This document shows positions 15,923 through 25,649 of a DNA stretch of 64,000 bases, one piece after another; the first letter of the stretch is position 1, and each line of letters opens with the position of its first letter. Origin of the DNA: Nitrososphaerota archaeon (GTDB taxonomy: Archaea > Thermoproteota > Nitrososphaeria > Conexivisphaerales > DTJL01); contig JAJPJS010000025.1 of assembly GCA_021324115.1 (NCBI GenBank), positions 386,122 to 450,121 of the forward strand. Direction: 5' to 3'. Position numbers and translations under genes: made by a program. Under the pieces are notes generated by a model that saw nothing but the letters and a program-made list of their open reading frames with translations, had not been told where the DNA came from and ran no database searches.

Positions 15923-18373
15923 ATGGCAAGCGTCGTGCCGCCTGATCAAAACGCAGTGCGTACCGGTGCCTCGGGAACCGCTGATGGACCAAATTCGAAG
16001 GAAGCCTTTGGATCCCCGGGCATCGAACCCAGGTGGACAAGGGGAAACAAGGAAGGAATAGGAACTGCTTACTCGGCAGACAGCAAAGTTTGGTTCACGC
16101 TCTGGAGGGGTACACTGACCGAGGCGTACTATCCTACGGTCGACAGACCACAAATGCGAGACATGGAGTTCCTTATAACTGATGGAGTAAGTTTCTTTCA
16201 TGAAGAAAAGAGGCATCTTCATTCGAAGGTTGTCAGGCTGTCTCCTCATGTTCTTGGTTATGAAGTCACGAATTCCGACCCGTTGGGGAGGTATGCTATC
16301 CACAAGGAAATAATATCCGATCCCCATCTTCCCTGTATACTTCAGCATGTCACAATCAGTGGTGAACCTGATTTTCTCTCAAAGATTCAGATTTACGCGC
16401 TTTGCGCACCTCACCTCGGAGGGGGAGGCGCCAATAACAACGCTTATGTTGTCGAATCGGGGGGCAGGAGATTCTTTGGTGCTGAAAACGACGGCATCTG
16501 GATGACCATGTGCGCTACCGTCCCCTTCAAACGGCTGTCATGCGGTTATGTGGGTATGAGCGATGGGTGGACAGATCTTGCAAGAAATATGAAGATGGAC
16601 TGGGAGTTCGAGGAGGCTCTGAACGGTAATGTAGCACTAACGGGTATGATCGACCTTTCCAAATCCCTGGACTTTACACTGGCGATATCCTTCGGGACCT
16701 CATTCAGGAATGCGGTGGCTACACTGTTCCAGTCCTGCGCGATTTCTTTTGAAGAGCAAAGAACAAGGTTCGAGGAACAGTGGGACAGACCCTTTTCGAG
16801 GATACTGCCACTAGAAGCTGCCTCGGGAGACGGAGGGGAATTGTACCACTCCAGCGTCAGTCTGATGCTTGCCCATGAAGATAAGACGTTTCCCGGCGCA
16901 TTCATCGCTTCACTTTCCATACCCTGGGGGGAAAGTAAAGGGGACGAAGACAGGGGCGGATATCACCTGGTCTGGACGAGAGATATGGTGAACGTCGCGA
17001 TGTCACTTTTGGCCGCGGGGGACAAAGAAACACCTCTGAGGGCGCTGATATATCTGGCCGTCACCCAAAGGGAGGACGGCGGTTTTGCTCAGAACTTCTG
17101 GATAGACGGTGAACCCTACTGGGGTGGTATGCAGCTTGATGAGGCTGCGTTCCCAATCATACTCGCTTACCACCTGAAGAAGGAAAATGCCCTGAAAAAC
17201 TTCGATCCGTATCCGATGGTGATGAAGGGTGCGGCCTACCTTGTGAGGAACGGTCCGGCCACACAGCAGGAAAGATGGGAGGAGTTGAGTGGATACTCTC
17301 CTTCCACCCTCGCCTCGAACATTGCTGCCCTTATCTGCGCGTCACATTTCTGCAGGGACCGGGGAGATAACAAAACGGCTCAGTTTCTTGAGGAGTATGC
17401 AGACTTCCTCGAATCGCACATTGAAAGGTGGACCGTCACGACGGAGGGCACGCTTGTACCGGGAGTAACAAAGCACTATATCAGAATAAAGCCGGTGGAC
17501 CTGACCGACCCGTGCCCGGACGAAGACCCAAACACGGGGTATGTTTCCATCTCCAACATAGAACCGGGTCATCAACACATATTTCCAGCAAAGGAAATTG
17601 TCGATCCCGGATTCCTGGAGCTGGTACGGTATGGCATTCGCAGGGCGGATGATCCAGTTATTGTAGATTCCCTGAAGGTGGTGGATAAAGTGCTCCGGGT
17701 GGAAACGCCGATGGGTCCAACGTGGCACAGGTACAATCATGACGGGTATGGTCAGAGAGAGGATGGCGGAGCTTACGAAGGTTGGGGAGTTGGTAGGGCT
17801 TGGCCCCTTTTGACGGGTGAAAGAGGACACTACGAATTGGCAGTGGGTCACGACCCCAAGCCTCTCATAAGAGCGATCGAGAAATTTGCATCCACTGCGG
17901 GACTTGTACCTGAGCAGGTGTGGGACGAACCCGACAGGGATTATTCACATATGAAATTTGGCGGACCAACGGGCTCGGCCACTCCCCTGATGTGGGCTCA
18001 TGCAGAATATGTGAAGCTTCTCAGATCAGCGAGCGATAGAAAGGTCTTCGACATGATTCCTGAGGTGGCTTCAAGGTACATCAAGGACAGGTCAAAATGT
18101 AAGGAGATGGAGGTTTGGAAAAAGAATCGCCAGGTAGAGACGGTAAGGAGGGGAACCACCCTCAGGATTCAGGCGAGCGAGCGCTTTCTTCTGCACTGGT
18201 CTCGTGACGGCTGGAAGACTGTGAAGGACACGGAATCGAACTCAACATCACTCGGCATTAAATATGTTGACATAACTGTTCCGGGGAACAGGAAGAATCA
18301 GCTGGTCTTCACATTCCTCTGGATCGATGAAAACAGGTGGGAAGGGAAGGATTACCAGGTCTCGGTAGTTTAG
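15923..18373 (+). CDS. GH15 glucoamylase / glucodextranase-type glycoside hydrolase
   Basis: An 816-residue protein with the two-part prokaryotic GH15 layout: an N-terminal beta-sandwich (to about 300) with GTLTEAYYPTVDRPQMRDMEFLITDG, then an (alpha/alpha)6 barrel with YHLVWTRDMVNVAMSLLAAG, NFWIDGEPYWGGMQLDEAAFPI and EGWGVGRAWPLLTGERGHYELAVG. The Glu in LDEAAF and the one in PEQVWDE fit the general acid and base region. It releases glucose from glycogen or starch ends. No signal peptide is seen, so it probably acts on intracellular glycogen, beside the synthesis genes. Confidence 0.92.
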   Translation: MASVVPPDQNAVRTGASGTADGPNSKEAFGSPGIEPRWTRGNKEGIGTAYSADSKVWFTLWRGTLTEAYYPTVDRPQMRDMEFLITDGVSFFHEEKRHLHSKVVRLSPHVLGYEVTNSDPLGRYAIHKEIISDPHLPCILQHVTISGEPDFLSKIQIYALCAPHLGGGGANNNAYVVESGGRRFFGAENDGIWMTMCATVPFKRLSCGYVGMSDGWTDLARNMKMDWEFEEALNGNVALTGMIDLSKSLDFTLAISFGTSFRNAVATLFQSCAISFEEQRTRFEEQWDRPFSRILPLEAASGDGGELYHSSVSLMLAHEDKTFPGAFIASLSIPWGESKGDEDRGGYHLVWTRDMVNVAMSLLAAGDKETPLRALIYLAVTQREDGGFAQNFWIDGEPYWGGMQLDEAAFPIILAYHLKKENALKNFDPYPMVMKGAAYLVRNGPATQQERWEELSGYSPSTLASNIAALICASHFCRDRGDNKTAQFLEEYADFLESHIERWTVTTEGTLVPGVTKHYIRIKPVDLTDPCPDEDPNTGYVSISNIEPGHQHIFPAKEIVDPGFLELVRYGIRRADDPVIVDSLKVVDKVLRVETPMGPTWHRYNHDGYGQREDGGAYEGWGVGRAWPLLTGERGHYELAVGHDPKPLIRAIEKFASTAGLVPEQVWDEPDRDYSHMKFGGPTGSATPLMWAHAEYVKLLRSASDRKVFDMIPEVASRYIKDRSKCKEMEVWKKNRQVETVRRGTTLRIQASERFLLHWSRDGWKTVKDTESNSTSLGIKYVDITVPGNRKNQLVFTFLWIDENRWEGKDYQVSVV

Positions 18374-18452
18374 TTCGTTCCGCAGATTCTTCGGCTTTGC
18401 AGATAGTTGGCTACGGAAGCGAGCACGATGTGAATTGAACGCCCGGTTAGTT

Positions 18453-18836
18453 TCACAGGTTGCCGGCTGCCCTTCTTAACTGGTTCACGCGGGAACTTAC
18501 CAGGGCACTGACCCTGCTTCTGAGCTCTTCTGCGGGTAATTCCCTGCCTCTCAAGGACTTCAGTTTGTCACAGAGAGGGTCCTCGCCAAGCATCTTCAGC
18601 CAGTTCTGAAAATCTCCCCTCTCCAAGTGAAACCTTACAGATTCCGGCTCGACCTTCTTCAAGGCTTCCGCAAAGTCCGACAGACTTGAGGACACCACTC
18701 CCAGCGGCTGCCCTATTCCACGATAGAAATAGAAGGCCTTCTCGGCTGGCAACACTCTGAGCGACCTGACGGCTTCGTCCTTCGAAACTTTCCCCTTTAT
18801 CATAAAATCTGTTAAATTAAGGTCGGATTTAAGCAT
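18453..18836 (-). CDS. stand-alone DUF5752 protein
   Basis: The track ORF begins at 18929 inside the upstream gene, but the likely start is ATG 18836 (MLKSDLNLTD) with an AT-rich TATA-like stretch just before it; ATG 18803 is an alternative. The protein (about 127 residues) repeats the domain at the end of the nucleotidyltransferase upstream: AEKAFYFYRGIGQPLG against MEKAFYFYTGIGQYTG, then a similar RDF.NW/ERW region. This is the DUF5752 family, whose role is not known. Adjacency suggests a regulatory or partner role in glycogen metabolism. Confidence 0.75.
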   Translation of the reverse strand: MLKSDLNLTDFMIKGKVSKDEAVRSLRVLPAEKAFYFYRGIGQPLGVVSSSLSDFAEALKKVEPESVRFHLERGDFQNWLKMLGEDPLCDKLKSLRGRELPAEELRSRVSALVSSRVNQLRRAAGNL

Positions 18837-18873
18837 AGGGGCAAATAAAAGCCGGAAAACAATATTCAGAATA

Positions 18874-20295
18874 TCAAACATGAGGTCCGGTGGAGTGAGA
18901 GACCTTGTGTGCCCAGCGTTTAACCGCATCGACCAGCGCAGACCTCAGCTCTTCGCCGACAAGCGCCCGCCTTCTGATCCCTTCGACGGCATCAGCCAGT
19001 TCGCTCGACCCGATGACCTCCCTGACCCACCTCTCAAAGTCTCTCTTTTTCGCATGGAATTCAAGAGACTGAATGGGAGCCACTTCGAGAGCCTCTATGA
19101 AGCCGTTGACAGAAGTGGCGATTAGACCGGTGTACTGACCTATTCCTGTGTAGAAGTAGAATGCTTTCTCCATGGGTACGGCCATGATTCCAGACACGGT
19201 GTCACCATCAGGAACATGTACGTTGGGCCAGATTCTGGCTCCCTGATTGAGCCTTACCTTCGAGCCTATCACACCACCCGGCCCAATTATCGAACCATGC
19301 ACCACAGATTCATCGTTCACCACTGCAGCCTGGCCTATGACGCTGTCTGAGATTATGCAATTCCTTCCTATGTAAGACCTTTCCATAACCATACAGTCGT
19401 TCAAAGATGAATTCATGCAGATTCTTGCGTCCTTTTTGACCACGCTTTGATTAATGCGCACCCCTTCCTCAATGACAGCCCCCTGTTCCACCAGCCTTTG
19501 TGAAGCCGAGGTTGTCCCCGCTTCGTCGGATTCCTGAAGATGGGCAGAATCGATGTTTCTTCTCTCTTTGGGTGAGAGGTCCCCCTCCGCATTTAACACC
19601 CACTTCATTCCCTTGAGGTATCCATCAAGGTTTCCCACGTCCACCCAGAAGTCATCTGTTGGGTAACCGGAAATCCGCTTCTGCAAGTCGAGAAGATGTG
19701 GGAATAGATTCTTGGCAAAATCCCAATTCTCTGCCAGAATATGATCCAGCACCTCCGGTTCGAGGACGTAGAAGCCGGTGCTGACAAGGTCGCTCTTTGC
19801 TTCCTCCTTCCGTGGTTTTTCCTGAAACTCTATAATTTTCTGATCTTCGTCCAACACAGCAACCCCAAAGTTCCAGGGATCCTGGACCCGTGTCATGACG
19901 ATGGTTGCATAGGAACCACTCTTTGTATGGAATCTCACGGCATCCGCTAGATGCATATTCGTAATTGTGTCCGCTTGGGTGACGAGGAACGTCTCGTCGA
20001 GCAGATGTTCGGCCAGCTTTAGACTGCCGGCGGTGCCATAGTGTGCTTCATTCGATTCGACAGCGTAATTCACCCTCAGCCCCCAGCGTGAACCGTCACC
20101 AACAAAGCTCATTATCTGATTTCTTAGATATCCGACCACCATCACGACATCCGAGAAGCCTTCTGTTGAAAGACGAGTCAGAAGGTAGTGAATCACGGGT
20201 TCTTTTCCAATCGGGACCATCGGTTTAGGGTGGGTGAATGTGAGGGGTCTCAGCCTTGTACCTTCCCCTCCGGCGAGTATGACGGCTTTTGTCAA
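18874..20295 (-). CDS. sugar nucleotidyltransferase with left-handed beta-helix and C-terminal DUF5752
   Basis: A 473-residue protein: nucleotidyltransferase domain first (AVILAGGEGTRLRPLTFTHPKPMVPIGKEPVI; about 1-235), then hexapeptide repeats (about 265-375: VVKKDARICMNSSLNDCMV, GRNCIISDSVIG), then a DUF5752 domain. It resembles GDP-mannose or ADP-glucose pyrophosphorylases. In this cluster, making the NDP-glucose donor for glycogen synthase is the most natural job. It is divergent from the glycogen synthase gene. Confidence 0.85.
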   Translation of the reverse strand: MTKAVILAGGEGTRLRPLTFTHPKPMVPIGKEPVIHYLLTRLSTEGFSDVVMVVGYLRNQIMSFVGDGSRWGLRVNYAVESNEAHYGTAGSLKLAEHLLDETFLVTQADTITNMHLADAVRFHTKSGSYATIVMTRVQDPWNFGVAVLDEDQKIIEFQEKPRKEEAKSDLVSTGFYVLEPEVLDHILAENWDFAKNLFPHLLDLQKRISGYPTDDFWVDVGNLDGYLKGMKWVLNAEGDLSPKERRNIDSAHLQESDEAGTTSASQRLVEQGAVIEEGVRINQSVVKKDARICMNSSLNDCMVMERSYIGRNCIISDSVIGQAAVVNDESVVHGSIIGPGGVIGSKVRLNQGARIWPNVHVPDGDTVSGIMAVPMEKAFYFYTGIGQYTGLIATSVNGFIEALEVAPIQSLEFHAKKRDFERWVREVIGSSELADAVEGIRRRALVGEELRSALVDAVKRWAHKVSHSTGPHV

Positions 20296-20429
20296 GATAT
20301 GTTCTTCTCGATGCTTTGAAGGAGATGCAGAAGTATGATTTAATCCTTCTTGAGTGGCAGTGATGATACAAGTTATATCAGGACTACCTTATATTGGCAA
20401 ATAGGAAACGTGCAACGGCAGGGGGAATC

Positions 20430-22184
20430 GTGAACTCCGCTCACCCAGTAGGTAGAGAGTACGTCGGCAAGAGTGTATGGATCCTTACGTTCGAGTCTTC
20501 GGACGTTGTGCATGTCGGGGGGTTGGGCCAGGCCGTTGCTACACTTGCCCACGCACTTGCCGACCTGGATATCAGGCCCACCATACTGATGCCGAGTCAT
20601 GGTCAGCAATACGAGGAGAAGATCCGGAAAAAACTGAAGCTTGAGGAAATATCGGAATTCAAAGCGAGCGGAGCAAGAAGGGGCGTAGACGGAAACGAAT
20701 ACCCGTACAGCGTTGGGTTCGAGCGGGGAAAGCTCGGAGGTGTGACGTATCTTTTGGCCAAGGGGTTGGACCCGGCATCATCCCGCTGGTTGGAAGACCA
20801 TCAGGTGTACGACCATGATTTGACATTCGAAAAGATGGCCCTTTTTTCGAGAGCGGTAGCGCACTTCCTGAATTACTCAATCGAAAACGAGCTCGAACTT
20901 CCGGACCTGATCCATATGAATGACTGGCACACCGTGCCGGCCGGCGCGATACTCAAACAGGTGGCAGCTGCACATCACAAAGACCTGCCCCTTGCCTTTA
21001 CGATTCATCTTCTAAGCTTCAAGCGATTGCCTTGGCACTACATCTCGGAAGCATGGTGTGGCCTTGAGGATATGCCATACAATGTGATGATAAATGGGTC
21101 GCTTACATACATGTCACCGAAGAAGCTGTGGGAAGAATGGTGCGAGGGAAGCTTCGAGAAGTTCGGCGCTCTTTGGTCTGACTGGCTGGCGACGGTGAGC
21201 AGGTCATACCTGACCGAGGATGTTATCGGATATGTGGGAAGCTGGGTTAAGGAAAGATGTGGCTTCATCTACAACGGCTGCGATTGGAAGGAGGACGAGA
21301 TATTAAAGGAAGTGTCGAAAACTCATAGGTTACCCGGTAGGAAGATCACGAGAAAGCGGCTAAGAAACTATCTTCTCACAGAGGCGCTTGAAAAGGCCGG
21401 ACCCCCTTCAAATGCAGACCAATCCATAGCACAGCTCCTGATGAATTTCAGAAACACAGATCTTTTTGGAGATTCAGGACAGGTAAGAAACTTTGATTCA
21501 GACGGGGAGCTCGTTTTGATGACCGGGAGATTGAACGAGCAAAAAGGCGTGGACCTGCTTGTTAAGGCGATTCCGGATGTGCTGAAGGTTCTTCCGGAAG
21601 TTCGGTTTATTTTGATTCTGTTGCCGGGTCAGCAGTCCGGGTTTTTAAGCTGGGTTCTCGAAGAATCTTCAAAATTGGCGTCCGGCGTGAGGATAGTTCC
21701 TGGCACACTGCCTTCCATATACAAGCTCGCATACTTGGGAGCGGACGTATTTGCCATGCCTTCGAGATGGGAGCCGTTCGGAATTGCGGCACTTGAAGCG
21801 ATGTCCACCGGTACTCCTGTCGTTGGCTCAAAGGTTGGGGGGCTGAAGGAGACTGTGCTTGACCTTAGGGAGGAGCCAGAGCAGGGGACGGGACTGCTCG
21901 TTAGGCCGGGCGATTCTAAAGATTTGGCGGCTGCTCTCGCAGGAATGATTCTGATGGTCAGAATGGCTGATGAATCGAACAATCACATCCCATCTCAGGT
22001 GGCAGAGTTTGTAACAGATCCAACGATGCTGGACCTGATCTTGGATCGGAAATGTGCATTTTCCAAGATAAGGGAAAACTGCAAAAAGAGGGTGGACACA
22101 TACTTCAGGCCGGCCAATTCCGCCCGCATGGCTCTAAACACTTATGCTGGGGCTCAGCGTGTCTCTGGAATGAGATTCAAGTGA
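20430..22184 (+). CDS. glgA: glycogen synthase, GT5 family
   Basis: GT-B glycosyltransferase that extends alpha-1,4-glucan chains. N-terminal SSDVVHVGGLGQAVATLAHALADL is the donor-binding Gly motif, LPDLIHMNDWHTVPAGA is typical of starch/glycogen synthases, and the C-terminal SRWEPFGIAALEAMSTGTPVVGSKVGGLKE holds the retaining-GT E-x7-E motif. The track starts at TTG 20394; I prefer GTG 20430 because GGGGG lies 5-9 nt before it and two TATA-like boxes (GTTATATCA, CTTATATT) lie just upstream. An insert of about 100 residues (around 290-390) separates the two domains. Confidence 0.92.
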   Translation: MNSAHPVGREYVGKSVWILTFESSDVVHVGGLGQAVATLAHALADLDIRPTILMPSHGQQYEEKIRKKLKLEEISEFKASGARRGVDGNEYPYSVGFERGKLGGVTYLLAKGLDPASSRWLEDHQVYDHDLTFEKMALFSRAVAHFLNYSIENELELPDLIHMNDWHTVPAGAILKQVAAAHHKDLPLAFTIHLLSFKRLPWHYISEAWCGLEDMPYNVMINGSLTYMSPKKLWEEWCEGSFEKFGALWSDWLATVSRSYLTEDVIGYVGSWVKERCGFIYNGCDWKEDEILKEVSKTHRLPGRKITRKRLRNYLLTEALEKAGPPSNADQSIAQLLMNFRNTDLFGDSGQVRNFDSDGELVLMTGRLNEQKGVDLLVKAIPDVLKVLPEVRFILILLPGQQSGFLSWVLEESSKLASGVRIVPGTLPSIYKLAYLGADVFAMPSRWEPFGIAALEAMSTGTPVVGSKVGGLKETVLDLREEPEQGTGLLVRPGDSKDLAAALAGMILMVRMADESNNHIPSQVAEFVTDPTMLDLILDRKCAFSKIRENCKKRVDTYFRPANSARMALNTYAGAQRVSGMRFK

Positions 22185-22255
22185 TCTTAGCAACCCCAGA
22201 TGTAACATACCTTTCGACAGCGGACTTACGGTGAAGTAGAATAGGAGAACCTGAA

Positions 22256-24160
22256 TTGAAAAGCGTAGAGCCCAGAAGTCTTTTGACGGATTACGATGTT
22301 TACCTCTTCAAGGAAGGAAAACATTACCACCTGTACAGGAAGCTGGGGGCCCATGTTGTCGATGGGAATGCGGAAAAGGGCACGCAGTTCTCCGTATGGG
22401 CGCCTTCCGCGAAGAGTGTTTCGGTTATAGGCGACTTTAACCTGTGGCGCGGAGACGCTCATCCACTTATTCAAAGAAAGGATGGGTCCGGTATATGGGA
22501 AGGGTTCATTCCCGGCGTGAAAGAAGGTGACTTGTACAAGTACTCGGTCGAAGGATCGGACGGCATCCAGAGAGAGAAGGGAGACCCCTTCGCCTTCCTA
22601 TGGGAGGTCCCGCCCAGAACGGCTTCGGTGGTTTGGAGCCTTAAGCATCAATGGAAGGATAGCCAGTGGCTGAAAACCAGGTCCGGACTGACGCATGAAT
22701 CTCCAATTTCAATCTATGAAGTACACATCGGGTCGTGGAGAAGGATCCCGGAAGAAGGTGATCGCCCCCTGACTTACGTTGAGCTTGTAGATGTGCTGCC
22801 CCGTTATCTAAAGGATATGGGATTTACTCATGTTGAATTCCTGCCGGTGATGGAGCATGCTTTCTACGGCTCATGGGGATACCAGATGACAGGTTACTTT
22901 GCTCCCTCGAGCAGATACGGTACACCCCAGGACTTTATGCGACTGATAGAAGCGCTTCATAGAAACAAAATAGGTTCGATTTTTGACTGGGTTCCGTCTC
23001 ATTTTCCATATGATGACTACTCCATCGCCCAGTTTGACGGAACCCCTCTGTATGAGTACCAGGACCCCAAGAAAAAGTACCAGCGCGACTGGAATACTTA
23101 CGTCTTTGACTATGGTAGGAATGAAGTAAGGTCATTCCTGATCAGCAGCGCGAACTTCTGGGTGGACGTCTACCATGCAGATGGGTTAAGAGTGGATGCC
23201 GTGGCTTCGATGCTGTATCTTGATTACTCGAAACCTCCGGGAGAATGGTCCCCGAATGTTTACGGTGGAAAGGAGAATCTCGAGGCTATCGAATTCCTGC
23301 GACAGATGAACGGCTGGATGAAAGTGTCACACCCTGACGTTCTGGTCATAGCCGAAGAATCCACAGCATGGCCCGGTGTCACAAAACAGGCGGCTGAAGG
23401 GGGCTTGGGTTTTTCTTATAAGTGGAACATGGGCTGGATGCACGATACCCTCGAGTACTTTTCGCTGGACCCGATATACAGGAAGTATCATCATGACAGG
23501 CTGATATTCAGTATCTGGTATGCGTTCACGGAAAGATACATACTTCCTATTTCGCATGACGAAGTGGTGTACGGCAAGGGGTCTCTGCTGGGCAAGATGC
23601 CAGGGGATGAATGGCAGAAGTTCGCCAATCTGAGGGCCCTTTTAGGATACATGTACTGCCACCCTGGGAAGAAGCTTCTCTTCATGGGGAATGAATTCGC
23701 TCAGAACGAAGAGTGGAACCATGACAGAAGTCTGGACTGGCACCTTGCCTGCGACCCTCTCCGCACGGGCATGATACGGCTTGTCCAAGACCTGAACAGA
23801 ATTTACAAGGAAGAAGGTGCGCTTCGCATTGATTCCGAGCCCTCGGGTTTTGAATGGGTGGACAACAGGGACTGGCAGAAGAGTGTTGTTTGTTTTATGA
23901 GGAAGGGAAGTAATGAGCAGGATAAGATTCTCGTTGTGTTAAATCTCACGCCGGTAACAAGGACGGAATACAGGGTGGGCGTTCCCTCCGGTGGATTCTG
24001 GAGCGAGATTCTGAATACAGATTCCCAATATTATGGCGGCAGCAATACAGGGAATTATGGAGGGGTGGAAGCGGACGCGGTTAAATTTCACGGTCGTCAA
24101 TGGTCAATCGTTTTGACCCTTCCACCGCTTTCAACCATCCTTCTTAAACCCCGTGACTGA
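22256..24160 (+). CDS. glgB: 1,4-alpha-glucan branching enzyme, GH13
   Basis: A 634-residue GH13 enzyme starting at TTG. Order: N-terminal CBM48-like domain (TQFSVWAPSAKSVSVIGDFNLW), then the catalytic barrel with regions FDWVPSHFP, GLRVDAVASMLY (nucleophile Asp), VLVIAEESTAWPG (acid/base Glu) and PISHDEVVYGKGSL (His-Asp), then a beta domain at the end. It creates alpha-1,6 branches in glycogen. It lies 72 bp after glgA on the same strand, probably one operon. Confidence 0.95.
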   Translation: MKSVEPRSLLTDYDVYLFKEGKHYHLYRKLGAHVVDGNAEKGTQFSVWAPSAKSVSVIGDFNLWRGDAHPLIQRKDGSGIWEGFIPGVKEGDLYKYSVEGSDGIQREKGDPFAFLWEVPPRTASVVWSLKHQWKDSQWLKTRSGLTHESPISIYEVHIGSWRRIPEEGDRPLTYVELVDVLPRYLKDMGFTHVEFLPVMEHAFYGSWGYQMTGYFAPSSRYGTPQDFMRLIEALHRNKIGSIFDWVPSHFPYDDYSIAQFDGTPLYEYQDPKKKYQRDWNTYVFDYGRNEVRSFLISSANFWVDVYHADGLRVDAVASMLYLDYSKPPGEWSPNVYGGKENLEAIEFLRQMNGWMKVSHPDVLVIAEESTAWPGVTKQAAEGGLGFSYKWNMGWMHDTLEYFSLDPIYRKYHHDRLIFSIWYAFTERYILPISHDEVVYGKGSLLGKMPGDEWQKFANLRALLGYMYCHPGKKLLFMGNEFAQNEEWNHDRSLDWHLACDPLRTGMIRLVQDLNRIYKEEGALRIDSEPSGFEWVDNRDWQKSVVCFMRKGSNEQDKILVVLNLTPVTRTEYRVGVPSGGFWSEILNTDSQYYGGSNTGNYGGVEADAVKFHGRQWSIVLTLPPLSTILLKPRD

Positions 24161-24210
24161 AAGGGTGAGAAGTCAAAAACCTGTCTGGATGAGAATGGGT
24201 ATCTGGATGT

Positions 24211-24720
24211 TCACGAAGGGGACCTGGAGATTTCTGCATTCTTTGATTCTGATTTATATTTCAATTTCTTTGCCGCGAGGTCGGACATTTCCTTTTGCAG
24301 TTTTTGGAGCAAAGTGCTGAGAAGGTCTTGCTCCCTTTCTGTAAGCTTATCCAGAGCGTCTTGCACGAATTGACCATACCTCCTTCTCACCTTAGACTCC
24401 AACGCCAATCCCGTCTGAGTTAACTCGAGGAGGGTGCTCCTCCTGTCTCCAGCATGAGATCTCCTTTTTAGGAGACCTCTTGATTCAAGCCTGTCGATTA
24501 TTCCTGTGACATTGGCCGGTGTAACATGCAACTCGTCACTCAGGACCCTCATCTTTACAGGACCCCACCTGGCAACCAGACGGAGCGCGTAGAACTGAGG
24601 CTGAGTCAAACCCTCCTCCGCGAGAAGCTTTGAGATGCTCTTGTGCATGACCTTGTAGGTGGCAACCACCGACTGGTAGGTTCGTTCTCGTGTATCCTTG
24701 ACGATCCGTTCGGTCTGCAT
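24211..24720 (-). CDS. MarR family transcriptional regulator
   Basis: A 169-residue winged-helix protein: dimerisation helices at both ends and DELHVTPANVTGIIDRLESRGLLKRRSHAGDRRSTLLELTQTG as recognition helix and wing, the MarR signature DRR included. It is divergent from a dienelactone hydrolase and an MFS exporter gene with a palindromic site in between, so it most likely represses both sides and is released by a small aromatic or drug-like ligand. The ligand is unknown. Confidence 0.9.
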   Translation of the reverse strand: MQTERIVKDTRERTYQSVVATYKVMHKSISKLLAEEGLTQPQFYALRLVARWGPVKMRVLSDELHVTPANVTGIIDRLESRGLLKRRSHAGDRRSTLLELTQTGLALESKVRRRYGQFVQDALDKLTEREQDLLSTLLQKLQKEMSDLAAKKLKYKSESKNAEISRSPS

Positions 24721-24743
24721 ATTCGGATGTTATTTAGTCAATG

Positions 24744-24770
24744 TATAAATAGTTAATCCTTAAACTATTT
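24744..24770. promoter_or_regulatory. palindromic operator over a TATA box between marR and the hydrolase gene
   Basis: AAATAGTT (24747-24754) and AACTATTT (24763-24770) are perfect inverted arms with an 8-bp spacer. The left arm overlaps the TATA-like TATAAATA at 24744-24751. The placement fits a MarR dimer that blocks TBP/TFB binding in both directions. Confidence 0.6.
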
Positions 24771-24791
24771 GCCTTACGAGATGCGCATGTC

Positions 24792-25613
24792 ATGAATTTC
24801 AGATCTCATATGCTATCATACCCCGGCTCAAAATACGATGTCCAGGCTTATCTGGCGAGGCCGGATACGACCGAGACCCGTCCGGCCATAGTGGTTTATC
24901 ATGAAATCTTCGGACTCGTGGACCACGTGAAAGACGTTGCGAACAGGTTTGCGGCCAAGGGATACGTAGCCCTTGCCCCTGACCTTTTCTCTTCGGATCC
25001 GGAGATGAGAAAGCTACTGAAGCCGGAACACATAATGATGGGAATGGAATTCTTGCGCAAGATTCCCAATGAAAAAAGGGGAGACTCTGAATTTATTCAG
25101 AGTGAGCTGGCAAAGCTGCCAAATAAGAGGAGCTCCATTATTCAAGGGGTTACGGGCAAACTCTTCGATGATACTTTCAGGGCCTCCCTGCTGAAGGAAG
25201 CCGTAAAGGCGGTTGAGTACATTGATCAACAATCATACGTCGAAAAGGGTAAGGTTGGTGTAATCGGCTTCTGCTTCGGCGGTGGTATTTCCTTCAGGGT
25301 TGCATGTGAAACAAGGACAGCAGCCACAGTTGTATTTTATGGTGAGAATCCGTCCCCCCTTGAAAAGGTGCAGAGTATCCAATCACCGGTGCTGGGTATT
25401 TACGGAGGCGAAGATATGAGAATAAACTCAACCCTTGACAAGCTGGTAAGTTCGATGGTAAATTTCAAGAAGGACTTTCAAATGAAACTTTTTCCGGGCG
25501 CACCTCATGCATTTTTCAATGATACTAATCCCGCGACCTACAGAAAGGAAGCAGCCTCTGTCGCTTGGGACATTACATTGAGTTTCTTTGAGAGAACGCT
25601 CAAAGGCGTCTGA
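24792..25613 (+). CDS. dienelactone hydrolase family protein
   Basis: A 273-residue alpha/beta hydrolase of the DLH family. VVYHEIFGLVDHVKDVANRFAAKGYVALAPDLF is the N-terminal core, GVIGFCFGGGISFRVA holds the nucleophile Cys, GIYGGEDMRI the Asp, and PGAPHAFFNDTNP the His. An insertion of about 60 residues lies between core strands. It may cleave lactones or esters. It is followed after 36 bp by an MFS exporter and is controlled from the MarR operator, which suggests detoxification or breakdown of an aromatic compound. Confidence 0.9.
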   Translation: MNFRSHMLSYPGSKYDVQAYLARPDTTETRPAIVVYHEIFGLVDHVKDVANRFAAKGYVALAPDLFSSDPEMRKLLKPEHIMMGMEFLRKIPNEKRGDSEFIQSELAKLPNKRSSIIQGVTGKLFDDTFRASLLKEAVKAVEYIDQQSYVEKGKVGVIGFCFGGGISFRVACETRTAATVVFYGENPSPLEKVQSIQSPVLGIYGGEDMRINSTLDKLVSSMVNFKKDFQMKLFPGAPHAFFNDTNPATYRKEAASVAWDITLSFFERTLKGV

Positions 25614-25649
25614 TACGTCATTTATCAGGCAACGAGGGATGTCATTGAG

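Noticed and set aside
15665-16348. 227-codon minus ORF over the glucoamylase start
   Set aside because: Antisense shadow; the GH15 frame is certain.
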